NCBI GenBank assembly: GCA_015501585.1
Contig: JADNRY010000001.1
Coordinates: forward strand, 806,001-870,000
DNA: 64,000 nt
DNA from: Rhodocollybia butyracea
Lineage: Eukaryota; Basidiomycota; Agaricomycetes; Agaricales; Omphalotaceae
Direction of reading: 5' to 3'
Shown here: in pieces, positions 1 to 11,841 of the stretch
Numbering within the stretch: position 1 is the first letter of the stretch
How the letters are laid out: every line of letters begins with the position of its first letter
The notes under the pieces: generated by a model
Database searches by the model: none
Told to the model about the DNA's origin: nothing
The model's input: only the letters and a program-made list of their open reading frames with translations
Translations under genes and position numbers: made by a program

Positions 1-2920
1 CATGAGATCTCTGTCGCGAATGCTAACAAACCAAAGTGTATGTAAGGCCTCAGACAGAACTGGTAGAACAGCGTCTACTACTTCCTCTTTGTGATAATTT
101 TTACAAGGCGCGGTATAGGCGAGTCAAAGCCAACTTTGTTTAATCTTCTATCCGTCGGGGACTGAGAGTGGCAAAGGCTCGAGAGGTGCAAAAGACTGTT
201 GGGGTGATATGATGAGAAGAACAAGACATCCTCAAAAGCAATTCCTTGTGGATAGCTCCAGCAGCTGGGAGATATAAGAGACCGATTTATCTACACGGAA
301 AGGGAAAAATCACCATGCCGGGCATGCTTTGAGTAAGCCGTATCAGGCCCCATTCGAGGTCGCAGAACGAACGTTTGACTTCGTGACTGTTCTTTGACTC
401 CGATGGTAGAAAGCTGCAAGAACTTGGACGTGGGAGGTACGCGAGATGATGATTTAATGGCGCTATGTAGCCGGACCATTTAATACTCGGAGAATTGTTC
501 TCAGCAAGAGGCCAAAAAACACGGGAGTACATGGGCCCCTGCAACAGAGCAATGACAGATACTTTGGAAATATCACTATCAGTATAGAGCTGGTAACACT
601 CCGTATCTGTAACACTCCACTTTTTGGCACATTACATCCACGGCGTTGTCCAATCTCTGAACGCCGATAGTAAAACACGGTGAATATAAATCCTCCCCTG
701 CACTATCAGACACAAAATCCGCAGACTGCCTGTGTAGGTTGCGACTGCTGCCCACTGAACGCCGATAGAAAAACGCGGACCCGCGGTGTATATAAATCCT
801 TCCCTGCACTATCAGACTTCTTACTGTCTGTGTAGATTGCGACCCACTGAGTACCGATAGTAGAATCTAGTAGAATGCGGCGAATACAAGTTCTCCCACT
901 ACCATCAGACGATTTCGCATCTTTTGATTCAATGATTGAGCTATAGCTCGCGGTCACGTGGCTCTGGGTTGCGACCTCCGGGTCTTAGCTGGTGCTTACT
1001 GTGGGAGTAGTACTAGCAGACCGTCACGTACACCTTGAGCTATGAGATCGGAAGAAAGCTACTCACTGGAAAATCCCTCAATCAGTCCTGCCAACTCGCT
1101 TTATACTATAATAGATTATAGTGGCGTCGCGCCTGCCTACCCAGTGCTCCCATGGGGGTCAAAAAGCTTCAGCGTGCTACTCTGGCGCCACTCTCCCAAC
1201 ATGCTCCGACTATTCCCAAAAATCTCAGAAAGTACATTCTACCTTGGCAGTTCTAAGACTGTCTGTACATGAGCCGCAGAAAATGTGGATACGGATGAAC
1301 CAAGTGGTGATTTCACATTGAGTTTTGACTAAACAGGTCAACATAGTGGGGTGGGGTAGCGGAGAGCAGTCTGATGATTCTATAACAAGTATATTTTTCA
1401 CAACTTGAGTCTTGATGTTGGTGATTTCTAAAAGTAGGACGCATCCGAAAAATAAAGGTATCATGGCATCTCACGAGAGATTTAGAGCGGTTCGAAATCC
1501 GTCCCAAACCACAACCTCCTATCATCTTCAGTCTGGGCTCGAGGTTTAACCCATTCCCTCAGCTCACTCTGAGCGCTAATCCAATACGCCGTCACGTGGC
1601 CTGTGAGTGCCGTTGAGAGTCGGGGTTGGTTGGGCAGTTGGCGATCGTTTTGAATGTCATACATACTGTCCCTGGTCTGCAGAAAAATATCCCGCTGTAA
1701 CGATGGCTCTACCGAGTCACGGATATCTACATACTGGTCCCAACTGGTTCCAACTCTGCTGACAATGGTGATCTGCTGACAGCGGTAATTGGACTGGCCG
1801 CTCGACGCGGCCTACTAAATCAATGAAAAAGTAAAACGATTTTCTAAAACAGTCTTCTTACATCGAGAGGCGAGGCGGCCGTTGCGGTTGTAATTCAGAT
1901 TTTACTCTTATCCGACGAATCCGGATACACTGGGCCGTCGTCTTTTCAATATTTCAATTTTTTTGTATCACCTCTGCAACGAAGAACATCGACGTATCCT
2001 AGTGTATATATGGCGCTTCATTGCGCATAAACAGTGAGTGGCGGCCTGTGAAACAGTATTTGAGGTTTCGAAGAGAGCATGCCATTCCGTCGCATCAGGT
2101 CGCATCTCAGTACCAAATGTAATCATGCGCCACAACAACTGTTTCATCAAGCCGAAGTCTGAAGACGACATAAGCTGTGACTCCGGGAATCAAGGAATCT
2201 GGCTGGTAGCAATGATTGATGGAAGGCAAGTTGATACATAAGTTGCATTCATGTGAATGATATAAGATATGCTATGCTATGACAGTATCGGATTAGGTAG
2301 TTAGTTACACAAGAGGACATACAATGGGATTTGCCCTACAAAGTAGAAAAACTGGGATATGGATATGCGACTAGTATACAAAGGGAATAAATATCAGTGT
2401 ATGAAGTCATAAAAAGCCATGCATGAAGGAAAATAATATCATGGCTGTAATGCCATGTTTTGCGTTTGGAGAGTTGGGTTGTTCATGACATCGTAGCCTG
2501 GAATCATATGGTGCATACGTTTTCTGGGAGGCAAGCCAGTGAGGTCCTGGTAATCGGAGTTCAACGATGGTGATCTCAACTGGACAGGTCCAAGCGCCTC
2601 GCCATATTGAGGATCTACGCCATGGACATGCTAAGCGGCGAAAATCTAGCGAAGGTTCATAGACGTACCTTGCATCTGGCCGTTTTCCCAACTCCTTGAG
2701 TGTTTACGAACGATACCTCGCCCATGGTCCTAAACATAAATCAACACAAAGGTAATTGTTCGTGAGGCTTGGGCACCCACATCAAGATGAGCCATGGGTT
2801 CAGGCGTGTATATATTCTGTGCATCCGCATCTCCCCACTCCATCGGTTTCGTGTTGGATCTTGTTTTTAAATCTTGAGCCTACGTGTATTTTAGGAGGTC
2901 AGTTCAGGTCGCATGATGTA
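1..2920. other. Gene-free stretch
   Basis: No open frame here has splice signals or family similarity that I can support; the short frames on both strands look random. The only structure I see is the tandem repeat at 659-910. The following gene (2921-4072) is transcribed leftward, so this stretch is downstream of its 3' end. Confidence 0.6.
659..910. repeat. Tandem repeat, ~95-bp unit, 2.6 copies
   Basis: Three head-to-tail, diverged copies start at about 659, 757 and 849. Each opens with a form of GA(A/G)YRCCGATAG, is followed by a GAATATAAATCC or GTATATAAATCC core, then CTGCACTATCAGAC, and in the first two copies closes with CTGTGTAG(G/A)TTGCGAC. Unit lengths are 98 and 92 bp, and the third copy is partial and more diverged. 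The copies carry no coding potential. The TATAAA-like core in two units may be chance or a promoter-like element. Confidence 0.8.
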
Positions 2921-4072
2921 TTAGAATGCACCAACTTCACTATGATAGCGCGCTAGAGCATGAGCAGCTTGGGCTTCTTCTAATGATACAGAAGATTGTC
3001 TTGATCGTTGTTCTGAGCGGTTGGTGAGGATTGTTGCAAAAGGCGACAATTCATCATGCATACCAGCCGTATTCATAGACAAGAGAGCAGCCACTGTGAA
3101 GATGTTCAGAAATCGGTAGAATAAGGATTGCTTCAAGATCGACGTACTAACATCATCCCGACGTTTTTCTGCCGCGGCTACGGACTGCCGTGCCTGACGT
3201 TCTGCATCAAGACAAGCAGTGTACCGTAAAAACGCGTCTTGAGTATCCTTTTGGGCGCGGGCCAGCGTTGCCCGGTTCATTTGCAGCGCTTGTTCTAAAA
3301 TGGGAATCAGGAACGACGGTAGGAACCCATTACATTCAACTTACTCGATGTAGTCGCTTCTTGTGCTAGAGATTCGGGATTTGGTAAAGTAGGAGAGTCG
3401 GTAGGTCGGCTCAATGGTAGATGATTATTGTTTGTTTCCGCTGCATCTGTGAGGAGCTTGAGTTACAACCGGATATTCGGCTACAAGTGGCTCACCAACA
3501 GCTCGGTTCCGCTGGTCGAGATAACTTTGGTCTGAAGGATCGGGGGATCCCGAGTCCACCGAGTGGTCGCGAATGATGTAACCTGGATCAGCGCCGTTCC
3601 GCAGACGAGGATTGTGGGGGACCCCAGCCGCCTGTCGTTCGATAAATTTGCGTAAAAAGGTCAGTTCGATATCGTCGGGCATGGTGTATGGTGGGCCCTG
3701 AATATCACCCTTCTGCATAAGCAGTTCTAGGTGTGACATTGTTTTATCTTTTAGCTGCTGTAACCATTCATGTAGCTCCATATGATCCTGGTCTGCACGC
3801 GCATCGTAGTCCTGGCGTCTTCTTGCTTTGCGCCAATACGTTTTGGTAAGTTTTAGAGCGCGATTAACTTCGTTATCAAGGGTACGGTACCAGTCACTGG
3901 CCTGACGATTTAATCGTACTGCTAAGACACCAGGCTGCACGCGAAGCTGAAGAGCACACCGTCCGTCACGGTCTGGAGGGCCCAAAACTCCCTTCTGCCC
4001 TTGATTGCCCCGAGTAGCTCCGCGCGATACGTTGCCCAGTTCAGGCCATGGGAGATCGTCAGTAATAGACAT
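2921..4072 (-). CDS. Uncharacterised protein, three exons
   Basis: I do not recognise a family. Proposed exons are 4072-3496, 3446-3345 and 3294-2921, giving 350 residues. Both introns (49 and 50 nt) are GT-AG and keep the frame exactly. The middle of the first exon is rich in charged and aromatic residues (WYRTLDNEVNRALK, then MELHEWLQQLKDK) and looks helical. The last exon has an Arg/Ala-rich stretch (ERQARQSVAAAEKRRDD) that could be coiled coil. The start was chosen at the ATG opening MSITDDLPWPELG; an in-frame ATG lies 78 nt further upstream. An alternative intron, 58 nt beginning GTTAGT within the last exon, would shorten the C-terminus. Role unknown. Confidence 0.5.
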
Positions 4073-4652
4073 GTCTGGAAGTGAGTAAATGATATGTGAT
4101 AGAGAGTGGATGCGAGATGCAAGGAAACCAAGAATCCGACACTTGACCACGGGCTTAAAAAAGATGGGAGAAAAATAATTGGCGAAAAAAGGTATCGGCT
4201 TATAAGGTCAGCATCACAATTGATGGCTGCTGCAAGGCACTGCTGATGGGAGTTATTACAATCAATCGGGCATTTCTGTTTTAGGCCTTGGATACGTTGT
4301 GGTGGACACTGGAAGCTGGAACTACAACTAGTAATCAGATCTAGATTGTCTGGAGCTATTCTCGCAGCTCTCACAACTGCCTGGTTCTCAAAATCGTTGC
4401 TCGTGCTCTCTGATTTATTCCATGCTACTGTACACACCTACTACTATTTACAAGGTCTTGATGTCGGATCAAACATCATCAGAAGGAGAAAACATATGGA
4501 GAACGGCGCAAATGTCGAAATCCACGACCAAGCCACCCTTAAAATTCATTGCTGTTCAGTTTGGGCTTGGGACCGTACCGACAAGTCGCATTCTGTTTCC
4601 GGAGGCTGTAGCCGGGCCTCGCAGCTGATACCGTCCACACATGATAATTTGC
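4073..4652. other. Intergenic stretch
   Basis: This lies between the start of the leftward uncharacterised gene and the end of the leftward aldehyde dehydrogenase gene, so it should hold the promoter of the former and the 3' UTR of the latter. Open frames on both strands here lack splice support or similarity. No clear TATA or repeat is seen. Confidence 0.4.
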
Positions 4653-7122
4653 TCAATCATTGTTGAAGTTGACTCCCTGCGCCAGGGGAGCTTCGTTTGA
4701 GAAATTTACTGTTGGATGTAAGGATCAGATACTCATAGGACGACACAGATAGCGTACTGGTGCAGGCACTCCAACGAACGTATTGACTCCAGGAATCACC
4801 TCCAGCCTCCCTCCTTCGTCCTTTTGGGTTAGTACTCGTTGAGCGGGACTTGATAAGATACGTACCCCCAGCCTGTACTCTGAAAAAGACGATTCGTGAA
4901 CAACGGTTCAATTTCGACTGGTTTTACTAGCCTACCTTATTACCGCCGCTGAGACGCGTTAGATGCGGGATGTCAGTACAGGTTGTTCTGGTAGTGGAAC
5001 ACAGGCACCCACAAGCTAGCTCCAATCTCAGCACCAGATGTCCCTGCATTCACCTGTCATCCGAAACAAAATGGAAATGGATGGGAGGGTGGAAGACAAA
5101 CACGTGAGAACAACTAAATTGATATGACTGTGGCCACTGACATTGACGATTCCGGCGTCTGATCCACTCGGGCCTATCCATTTCCCAAGGTTTCGCATAT
5201 CACGAGTCCAGAGACTGCTGGAAAGACCCTGATAAAGAGATTAGCAAGATAGCAGTAGTAGCAGTGTCACATACTTGTGGTACGGCGTTGTTCCATCCGA
5301 TAGCCTCTTCGAGATCTTCGAAGACGGCAACATTCAAGATTGGTGCAAATGTTTCAGTGCTCCAGATACGATCCTTCATATTAACCGATTTTGGGATAGC
5401 TATGGTGGGTCGTACAAAGTTTCCTCCGTCAAATGGTGAGGGAAGAGAATATATCTCCCCTCCGGAAAGAATATCAGCATCAATGGACCTCAGATGGCTA
5501 ACAGTGTTCGCGTAAAGGTTGACTGCTTCGCGTGTATGCATCGGACCCAACAGGGTATTGTGTTCCAAAGGATCACCGGGTTTGAGGGAACCATAAAGTT
5601 TTTGAAGACGTTCAAGAAAATCGGAGGCGATTTGCCGATGCAAAAAGAGACGGCGAGTGGACGTGCAACGCTGGCCAGCGGTACCAACAGCGCCAAAGAA
5701 TACTCCGGGAACTGCTAAAGACAGATCTGCATCCGGCATCACAATTGAAGCTAAAGCGCAACTTTCAGTTTCACGCTGAATGACCATCACAAACACTAAA
5801 TTCCACGAACCGTTGTTTCCTCCTAGTTCTAAAATGGACTTGCCAAATCTGGACACGACAGTTTGACCTACGATGCGGCCAACGCGCTCACTACCGGTGA
5901 ATGATACTAGAAAAGTAATCGGATTTGCTTCAAAACTTCTTTAAACCTAATGAAAGGGTTGACGCTTACTCAATTCTACATCTGTGCTCCTCACCACTGC
6001 CTCGCCCACTTGCTGGCCACCGGTGACAAGCCCAGCAATTGCACCCGGAAGATTGTTGTTCTTCAACACTTGCGCGATAATAGAAGTGATCGCAATCGAC
6101 GTCAGCGGGGTGGTAGGCGAAGGTTTCCAAATTGTGGCATTTCCGGCCGTCAGAGACAAGGCTAGATTCCTACCAGAAATCAAACCAGAAATCAAAACTT
6201 GACTCTGATACGTTCACGGACATGAAACAAACTCACCACCCATACACAGCTACCGGGAAGTTGAATGCGCTTAGCACCTAGAAGAAGTTAGGTATATTAT
6301 TTGATACTCAGAACGACGCAGACAGTACCCCAACGACACCCAGAGGGTTCGGGACTGGAACAAAGTAATCAATGATAGGGGAAGATAACTAGCTGGGTGA
6401 GTCATTATTTACCTTCGAGGATAGAATGCCCCGGTCGTTCCGAAGCAATAACTCTGCCGTTCATCATTCTCGATAGCCCTAGAGCGTAGTCGCACTGCAA
6501 AATGTAAGCCTCAGGCGAGTAAAGAAATTCACGGTCTGACAATATCAATGAATTCCTGAACCTCTCCAACACCTTCAGTCCTGATTTTACCCATCTCTAA
6601 GGTGACAAGCGCACCAAGCTCCTCTCGCTGAGATCCAGGTTAGCAGCACAAAGAGAAATCCATAGACCCGGTCTAACCTTGCTGGCCAGTCCCTCTCTGA
6701 TCTGCCTCAGAACTTCGCCTCTACGTGGAGCAGGAACATCTAGTCGAGTGATATCGATGAGAATAATTGTGCTCTTAGAAGACAACACACATACTGCGGA
6801 AGTGAAGATAGGCCTCACGGGTCTTTGCTAAAGCTTCCAGTACTTCTGCAGGCGAAGCCTGAAATCAAGATTTATTTACAAATGGGTTACTTGTAGTAGA
6901 GAATTCACGTACTGTTTTGACACGAGCAAGTACTTCTCCAGTCGCAGGGCACGAAGACTCGATAATGTCACCTGAGCCTTTCCATTCACCATCATATACG
7001 CCCTCTATATCTTTATCCAGCGAAATGTTCAGAGCAGAAAGAATTCCTGAAGCCCTGGACGACAAGCAACGCTTCGCGCGTATATGAATAGGAGATTGAA
7101 CAACGCGTTTGAAAATAATCAT
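4653..7122 (-). CDS. ALDH7-type aldehyde dehydrogenase (antiquitin-like)
   Basis: NAD(P)-dependent aldehyde dehydrogenase of the antiquitin class, which in animals oxidises alpha-aminoadipic semialdehyde in lysine breakdown. The spliced product is 536 residues, the usual family length. Sixteen exons join in frame, starting at 7122-6913 and ending at 4758-4813 and 4653-4708. Visible landmarks are an Arg-rich N-terminus that may be a mitochondrial signal, [10 protein letters not shown], the NAD-site loop [10 protein letters not shown], the general-base Glu in LELGGNN, the catalytic Cys in [16 protein letters not shown], and the conserved tail [18 protein letters not shown] followed by [15 protein letters not shown]. 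Two internal exons are only 13 nt (4936-4948) and 14 nt (4866-4879). The fungal substrate is unproven. Confidence 0.93.
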
Positions 7123-7759
7123 GGCAATTGCACAGACACGTCGTAGTAAGAGCACAAGCTATATTCAAGTCCATTTTCGATCAACGACGTCGAAGTGAAG
7201 ATCCGAAGTCTCACGTGTCCTTTTACATAGGTATACAGAATCCATCGAGAGCATTTCAGCGACAAAGAAATGACACTTTCACTCGCAAGTACGCGGTATT
7301 CCAGGAAGTAATCATGCTCCTTAGGTAGACAGCTGCATCTATCGTTTGATTTGATAGATCTGATATGCTTAATTTCCAACTCGACCAACTCGAACAGGAT
7401 TGGGACTGAGCGCTGAGCTTTTTATGTTTCAACTATTTTACCTTGTTTAGGGATGTGCTATTTCAAGTCATGGGCAATGCTTGAGCATAGATATCATTCA
7501 ACCATAGTCAGTTGCACTGATCATAAATCCTGATGGCAAGCTGAGGCACGATGCTAGAGTCCTGGGGTCTTAAATGATGTTTAATGCTAAAAAGACTGGG
7601 AAGATTTTAGTAATCAACAGTCAACCGAAGCATACTTGTTTACAAGTTTACAATTTGATATTCATCTCTATCCTAGGAGGACTAAGGCTATAGAAACCCC
7701 GATGAACCAGACTGAGAAAATTAAGTAAGGTAGAAGAGCGGTAAGTTCTACCCAGAGCA
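7123..7759. other. Intergenic stretch
   Basis: Promoter side of the leftward aldehyde dehydrogenase gene and 3' side of the leftward JIP5 gene. I see no gene, no strong repeat and no clear core promoter element. An upstream in-frame ATG at 7155 could extend the aldehyde dehydrogenase by 11 residues. Confidence 0.4.
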
Positions 7760-9546
7760 TCAAAGATCAGCGAAGAAGACTCCCTCCACCTCCACCTCAT
7801 TACGCCCTTTCTGTCTCTTGAGCGCTAGAGGGTCTTTCTCTTTCTTCTTGCGCTTTCTAGGCCTGGAAACCTCAGGCTCCACATCAGAGTCAGAGCCTTG
7901 CTCTACAAGATCTTCAGAAGCCTGAGGAGGTACAAAGCTACTTGACCCTTCGTCAGCAGACGAAACGCCGGCATCATCACCATTATCCTCTCGGTCATCT
8001 ACTGCCTGCTCTGGCCCATCATCTTTGTCACTGAAAAACAACCCGAGGTTGGTCAATTTCAGGAGTTCGTCATGGCCCGCGCTACCAACCCAGTGCTGGC
8101 TTGACAAACCTTCTCTCTCGTCATCCTCTGTGTCACTTTTAGTTGATATAGGATGCCCCAACTTAGACGTGCTCTCGATAGACTCGTCCTCGTCATCATC
8201 CAGTGTCAACTGGCTCATACCCTCCCCGACCGCGATTCGCTCTACTGGCCACTGACCGTGATCAGCGACGACTCCGTGAAGCGTGGTCGGGAAAACACTG
8301 ACAGCTCTTACAAAGCCGTCCGATGACCCTGTCAAGATCGTACTAGTATGGTCCACATTCGATAAGGAGGCAGGAAGAGCACAAAGAGCATCAACAGAAT
8401 GAGGATGACTACAATCAAAAAAAATCAAAAATCATCAGATAATCGTAGAAGCTCTGTACGAACCCCGGAATGCGGTCTACGCAATCATTCCATCCACTAC
8501 TGCGATTGAAAACCGAGAGTATACCGAGTTGAGTGCCAACTATGATTTTGGAAGTTCTAGTTATGAACCATATAAGTATAGAAACCTTAAGATTTATAGA
8601 ATGTGCCGTCCTCGAATGCAAAAGTTGACAAACAGCTGTCGTATCAAAGAAGTTGGCCAATGCAACATTCTTGGCACTCTGAGAGATGCGAGAGAGAAAG
8701 GCCCAAAGAAATTTCCCCAAAGAAAATGAAAGATCACTCGAAAAAAAACTTACCCTTTGATGGGAACCATGGATAGTAATTCGTCCTCTTGATCCTCGGA
8801 TTGGGCAAACGGCTCGGGCACCTTGGCTCGAACGTCAATTACTGAAAGCGTCCCGTCACCACTTTGTGAGGACAACGCATCTTAGGTAAAAAAATATGAA
8901 TTTGGAAACCAACGAAAATGTACCTAGTAGCAACGAGATGCTTTTTGTCGTCCAGCCATAGAAAGTCGGTGATATAGTCAAAATGATGCGTGTATTTGCG
9001 TACAGACTCTTTCTTTCTTGGATCCCACAACTGCGTACGATCAAAGACATCAGAACTTAGCATACAATCTCATGTAAAGAGCTGACCTTAATAACACCAT
9101 CATCATCACCAGTGGATAGAAGCCACGACGTGACGTTCTTCACGCGATTGATAGCAGTCCTTATTGGATATTGAGTATTCACAGCCGAAGGTAGACATGA
9201 ATCATATCTTACTCGTGTGCTTTTGCTCTGCTTTCTACCAACTTTCCTGTGATTGTGTCGATGGTACTGAGACGCCTCAGTCAAGGAGGCCATTTCACAG
9301 AAAAAAAAACACGTACTACAGGCCTTTTCCCTTCCCCACAGTATACAGTTTTTCTCCGTCTTCGCTTAAGGCAATCCCGCGACAAGATTTTTGAGATACT
9401 CGGAGTTCAAACACTTTTTTGCTGCGTCCTGATTGATCATATGCAATCCCTTTGACTTTTCCTGAGAGAAGAGCGCAGTAAACGGTGGAATTGGAAGGGT
9501 GAAAGGCCAAATCAAATATTTGCGAGCCTACAGGGACATCTGGCAT
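7760..9546 (-). CDS. JIP5: WD-repeat ribosome-biogenesis protein JIP5/WDR55
   Basis: Nucleolar WD40 protein; the yeast and animal relatives are linked to 60S ribosome assembly and rRNA processing. Seven exons (9546-9320, 9266-9213, 9159-9087, 9030-8924, 8861-8754, 8556-8464, 8408-7760) join in frame to 436 residues. Family signatures in order are the start MPDVPVGSQIFDLAFHP, GVIKLWDPRKKESV, HLVATSGDGTLSVIDVR, IVGTQLGILSVFNRSSGW, LTGSSDGFVRAV and GVVADHGQWPVERIAVG, then an acidic region and a Lys/Arg-rich nuclear-type tail (RPRKRKKKEK). The fifth intron, about 196 nt, is unusually long for this locus. No frame breaks. Confidence 0.95.
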
Positions 9547-10123
9547 CGATAATGTATACTACTACTAGTACAAGTAGTAAGTAGTAACAAGTAGCCGTGA
9601 AGAAAAATAAAGCAAGGTTAAGCGCTCAAGCCTCCGGTCCGAGCTACTAACTCATGCTCGTGCTTTTACAGTACACTCCATTGATCGCTGTGTTTGTATC
9701 TGCTACTATCACCGACTAGTTCGCTAGGTACGCCCAGGTACGCAATGTCATTGTCACGAGGTTGCTAAATCGTTCCACGGCCCAAAGTCAATACCTCATC
9801 GAATTTCATTCCACATCTGAGAATTTTGAGCTAGAGGAAATACCAGCCGCGTTTGCGCTTATACTGGACAAGTTGAACACTATGCTGCAGCACAGATGAG
9901 TGACCCCGGACATCCGAGAACGATAAGAAAATCTCAATATTAACCAACGCTTGTTCCAGCACGGGCGTTGCACGGAGAGATAGCCAAATCGAGACGCGTA
10001 TGCGTAGATGCGTACGCGCAAATGACATGATATTGAGATGCGTACACACAACATACTCCCCCGATTTCCTTCCGTGCACCGAATATAAACAGGACATCCT
10101 CGCTCTCGACCACTGTGTACATC
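9547..10123. promoter_or_regulatory. Divergent intergenic promoter region with TATA box
   Basis: This separates leftward JIP5 from the rightward aldo-keto reductase, so both promoters should lie here. A TATAAA at 10084-10089, 35 bp before the ATG at 10124, is a good core element for the reductase. Short AGTAG repeats occur just upstream of JIP5 (about 9559-9592). Confidence 0.5.
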
Positions 10124-11618
10124 ATGTCTCGCATTTTCGAATTTGAAGCTCCCCCTGCTCCCCACCAGAAATTGGCTCGCTATCGTCAACTTTCTCCTCG
10201 GTCTGCAATTCATGTTTCCCCACTTTCCCTTGGGGCAATGAACATTGGAGACCAATGGACAGATGGATTCGGTGCCATGAATAAGCAGTCGTCTTTCGAG
10301 CTGTTGGACTCTTATTACAAAGCCGGAGGAAACTTCATAGATACTGCGAATGCATAGTGAGTTATTTGGTATTACTGCAGAAGTCGGAGGAGCATGCAGT
10401 ATACTAACTGGTCCCGTTTGTAGCCAAGAAGGATCGTCGGAAGAATTTATCGGTGAATGGATGGAACAGCACAATATTCGCGATCAGATGATTATTGCCA
10501 CCAAAGTGAGTAAAGTATCCGTTCAAAACAAAGTTTTTTCTGAACTCTTTTGCAGTACACTAACATCCCCGGGCGCACACTAGGGTGCCTTTGGAAAAGC
10601 AAAAAGTAAACTGGGTGGGGAATAATCTCAAGTCTATGAGAATTAGTCTCAATATCAGTCTGAAAAGACTCCGAACGGATTATATCGATATATTCTACGT
10701 GCATGCCTGGGATATGCATACGTCTGTCGAGGAAATTATGGATGGTTTACATGCCTTGGTTCTTGCCGGGAAAATTCTGTATTTGGTACGTGGAGTATTG
10801 GCTATATTGAATTAATTTTGACTTCTATTACCGTTACAGGGTATCTCAAATGCGCCTGCTTGGGTTGTAGTCAAGGCCAATGATTATGCCCGTTCTAATG
10901 GCAAAACACCCTTCGTAGTATATCAGGCGCCATACTCGATCCTCAAAAGGGATATAGAACGGGAGATTCTTCCAATGTGTCAACACGAAGGTCCTCACTA
11001 TTTACATTAGACGATGTTTATATGCCCAATCCCATTCTTTAGGAATTGCGTTGACGCTTTACTTTGTACTTGCTGCCGGACACATTCGTTCTACGACCGA
11101 GGAAGAAAAACGTCGTGCAAGTGGAGAGCAAGGTAGACAAGGCAGTTTAATCTTTGGATCATGGGAACGAACACCCGAAGAAGTCAAAGTATGCGATGGT
11201 CTTGAAAAAACTAGCCTCGGAGATGAGTGTGAAAAACATAACTGCTCGTAAGTGGTTGCCTTGTGACGATAATTGGCTATTCACCCTGGATTTAATCTAG
11301 TTGCGATCGCATATGTTCTTCACAAGGCTCCTTACCTTTTCCCCATTGTAGGAGGGCGCAAAGTCGAGCACCTCCAATCAAACATGGAGGCACTTGATAT
11401 CAGTCTTTCTAAAGAGCAAATGGATTATCTTGATAGCTTGCAGCCTTTCGATAAAGGCTATCCACTCAATGTTTTGGTAAGTTCTTACTAGTAGATCTCT
11501 CGTAGATTTGCTAATTGTGCCTTGTTAGGGTGATCCAAGCGGGTATCCTCGTCCAGTAAGGTCTATTGCAACCATCGATGTCGTTCCTTTAGTATCCGCA
11601 ATAACACCCCATAAATGA
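10124..11618 (+). pseudogene. Aryl-alcohol dehydrogenase-like aldo-keto reductase with two frame breaks
   Basis: Aldo-keto reductase of the fungal aryl-alcohol dehydrogenase/norsolorinic acid reductase type. Seven exons are visible: 10124-10356, 10424-10505, 10556-10785, 10840-10990, 11043-11247, 11301-11476 and 11529-11618. Active-site Asp and Tyr (DTANAYQEG), Lys (IIATKYT) and His (IFYVHAWD) are present, and the C-terminus PIVGGRKVEHL fits the family. The third exon is one base short of frame between YTN and QKVNW, and the fifth has one extra A in the A6 run at 11205-11210, after which LASEMSVKNITA reads in the next frame. The usual APWG segment reads TLYF. It may be a decaying copy or a good gene with base-call errors. 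Confidence 0.75.
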
Positions 11619-11841
11619 GCGCTATGAAAGTCGTTAGGGGTACTGTAGAAGTAGCTAAAATTACACTTGTGCATTGTGAACAATGTTATATTTAGAGTCT
11701 ATCTTCCATAGCAGTACAAACTTAGTGTGGGACGCGATCACGCAGGAGATCACATGCGACTCGGAACTCCACCAACTTGAACTCCACCTTTAAACCTTGA
11801 AGCGTCTTTCATCTTCCTGACTTTGTTATCTATACACCACT

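Noticed and set aside
1480..1510. Possible tRNA B-box GGTTCGAAATCC
   Set aside because: It is one base too long for a T-loop, and no cloverleaf can be built on either strand around it.
4346..4666. 106-codon rightward frame opposite the aldehyde dehydrogenase 3' end
   Set aside because: It overlaps the true last exon of the aldehyde dehydrogenase on the other strand and has no similarity or splice signals.
8560..8745. Possible cassette exon inside the long fifth intron of JIP5
   Set aside because: Including it would require a 29-nt intron and break the match to the WD-repeat family; a single long intron fits.
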